Below are positions 42,329 to 42,427 of a DNA stretch of 42,427 bases, one piece after another (position 1 is the first letter of the stretch; each line of letters starts with the position of its first letter). The notes under the pieces are model-generated. The model did not search any database and was not told the DNA's origin. It worked only from the letters and a program-made list of their open reading frames with translations. The DNA comes from an uncultured Lachnospiraceae bacterium (GTDB lineage Bacteria; Bacillota; Clostridia; Lachnospirales; Lachnospiraceae), in contig CACWHK010000013.1 in assembly GCA_902760755.1 (NCBI GenBank), forward strand, positions 1 through 42,427, given 5' to 3'. The position numbers and the translations under genes are program-made.

Positions 42329-42357
42329 GAGACCTTGAACCCTGGGTTCAAGGTCTC
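42329..42357. repeat. Perfect 14-bp inverted repeat
   Basis: GAGACCTTGAACCC (42329-42342) and GGGTTCAAGGTCTC (42344-42357) are perfect complements separated by one base. No U-tract follows; it abuts the larger hairpin at 42357-42418. Confidence 0.75.
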
Positions 42358-42418
42358 TCCCGCACAAAAAAGAGAGGCTTGCACTCTCGTGCAAAGCCTC
42401 TCTTTATTTGTGCGGGAG
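42357..42418. terminator. Very long hairpin, probable bidirectional terminator
   Basis: Outer arms CTCCCGCACAAA/TTTGTGCGGGAG (12 bp), middle arms AAAGAGAGGCTT/AAGCCTCTCTTT (12 bp) and inner GCAC/GTGC close a TCTC loop, with only two single-base bulges. The A and T runs flanking the middle arms give the usual terminator pattern in both directions. It probably ends transcription from a gene to the right of the window. Confidence 0.7.
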
Positions 42419-42427
42419 ATGGGACTT

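Overview
The window reads as a chromosomal segment of a low-to-mid GC Gram-positive anaerobe, most likely a member of the Lachnospiraceae (Clostridia). The evidence is strong AGGAGG-type ribosome binding sites, many extended -10 promoters (TGnTATAAT), proteins carrying choline-binding-type wall repeats, a Bacillus/Clostridium-type lichenase, a FakA/FakB fatty-acid kinase pair, a type-3 amino-acid binding lipoprotein, and Lachnospiraceae-style GT8/PlsC proteins. Almost all genes lie on the minus strand. The exceptions are a small XRE regulator (7944-8402) and the PlsC/GT8 cluster (14034-17446). No tRNA, rRNA, CRISPR array, insertion sequence or prophage was seen.

Layout. 1-6232 (minus): a three-gene unit made of a YbjQ/zinc-ribbon protein, a TPR protein with long Glu/Pro repeats, and a giant Ala/Lys/Glu coiled-coil protein ending in an AAA-like domain with a broken P-loop. 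6367-7742: folA and thyA, divergent from an XRE regulator. 8469-10901: tyrS followed by a protein built from a dead receiver and a dead HPt domain. 11044-13840: secreted GH16 lichenase with a lectin domain, a secreted NlpC/P60-like protein and a STAS protein. 14034-17446 (plus): PlsC-like acyltransferase, GT8, and a GT8-PlsC fusion, probably a glycolipid pathway. 17526-20079: fakA/fakB. 20181-23805: two-component system behind a CHAP wall hydrolase. 23911-26213: membrane protein, an ABC exporter destroyed by an internal deletion, and a ZIP metal transporter. The last two carry the same GTTAG-N6-CTAAC operator-like palindrome.

26429-37001: a long amino-compound gene cluster. It holds an amino-acid ABC transporter (permease and ATPase at one end, lipoprotein at the other), a cytidylate-kinase-like protein, an AraC regulator, an Fe-alcohol dehydrogenase, two class-III aminotransferase-fold enzymes, an APH-fold kinase, an AEC transporter and an SDR. 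The kinase/class-III PLP enzyme/alcohol dehydrogenase combination suggests phosphorylation and elimination of an amino alcohol or hydroxy-amino acid (inference). 37207-40808: a KaiC-like/PEP-synthase-like protein in one operon with a RelA/SpoT-type synthetase, the most intriguing pair in the window. 41161-42427: VanX-type dipeptidase between gene remnants, then a structured non-coding right end.

A hairpin with a shared 5' arm (GGGYGTC) occurs four times on the minus strand: before the ABC permease, before the binding protein, before the PEP/RelA operon, and after the argD-like gene.
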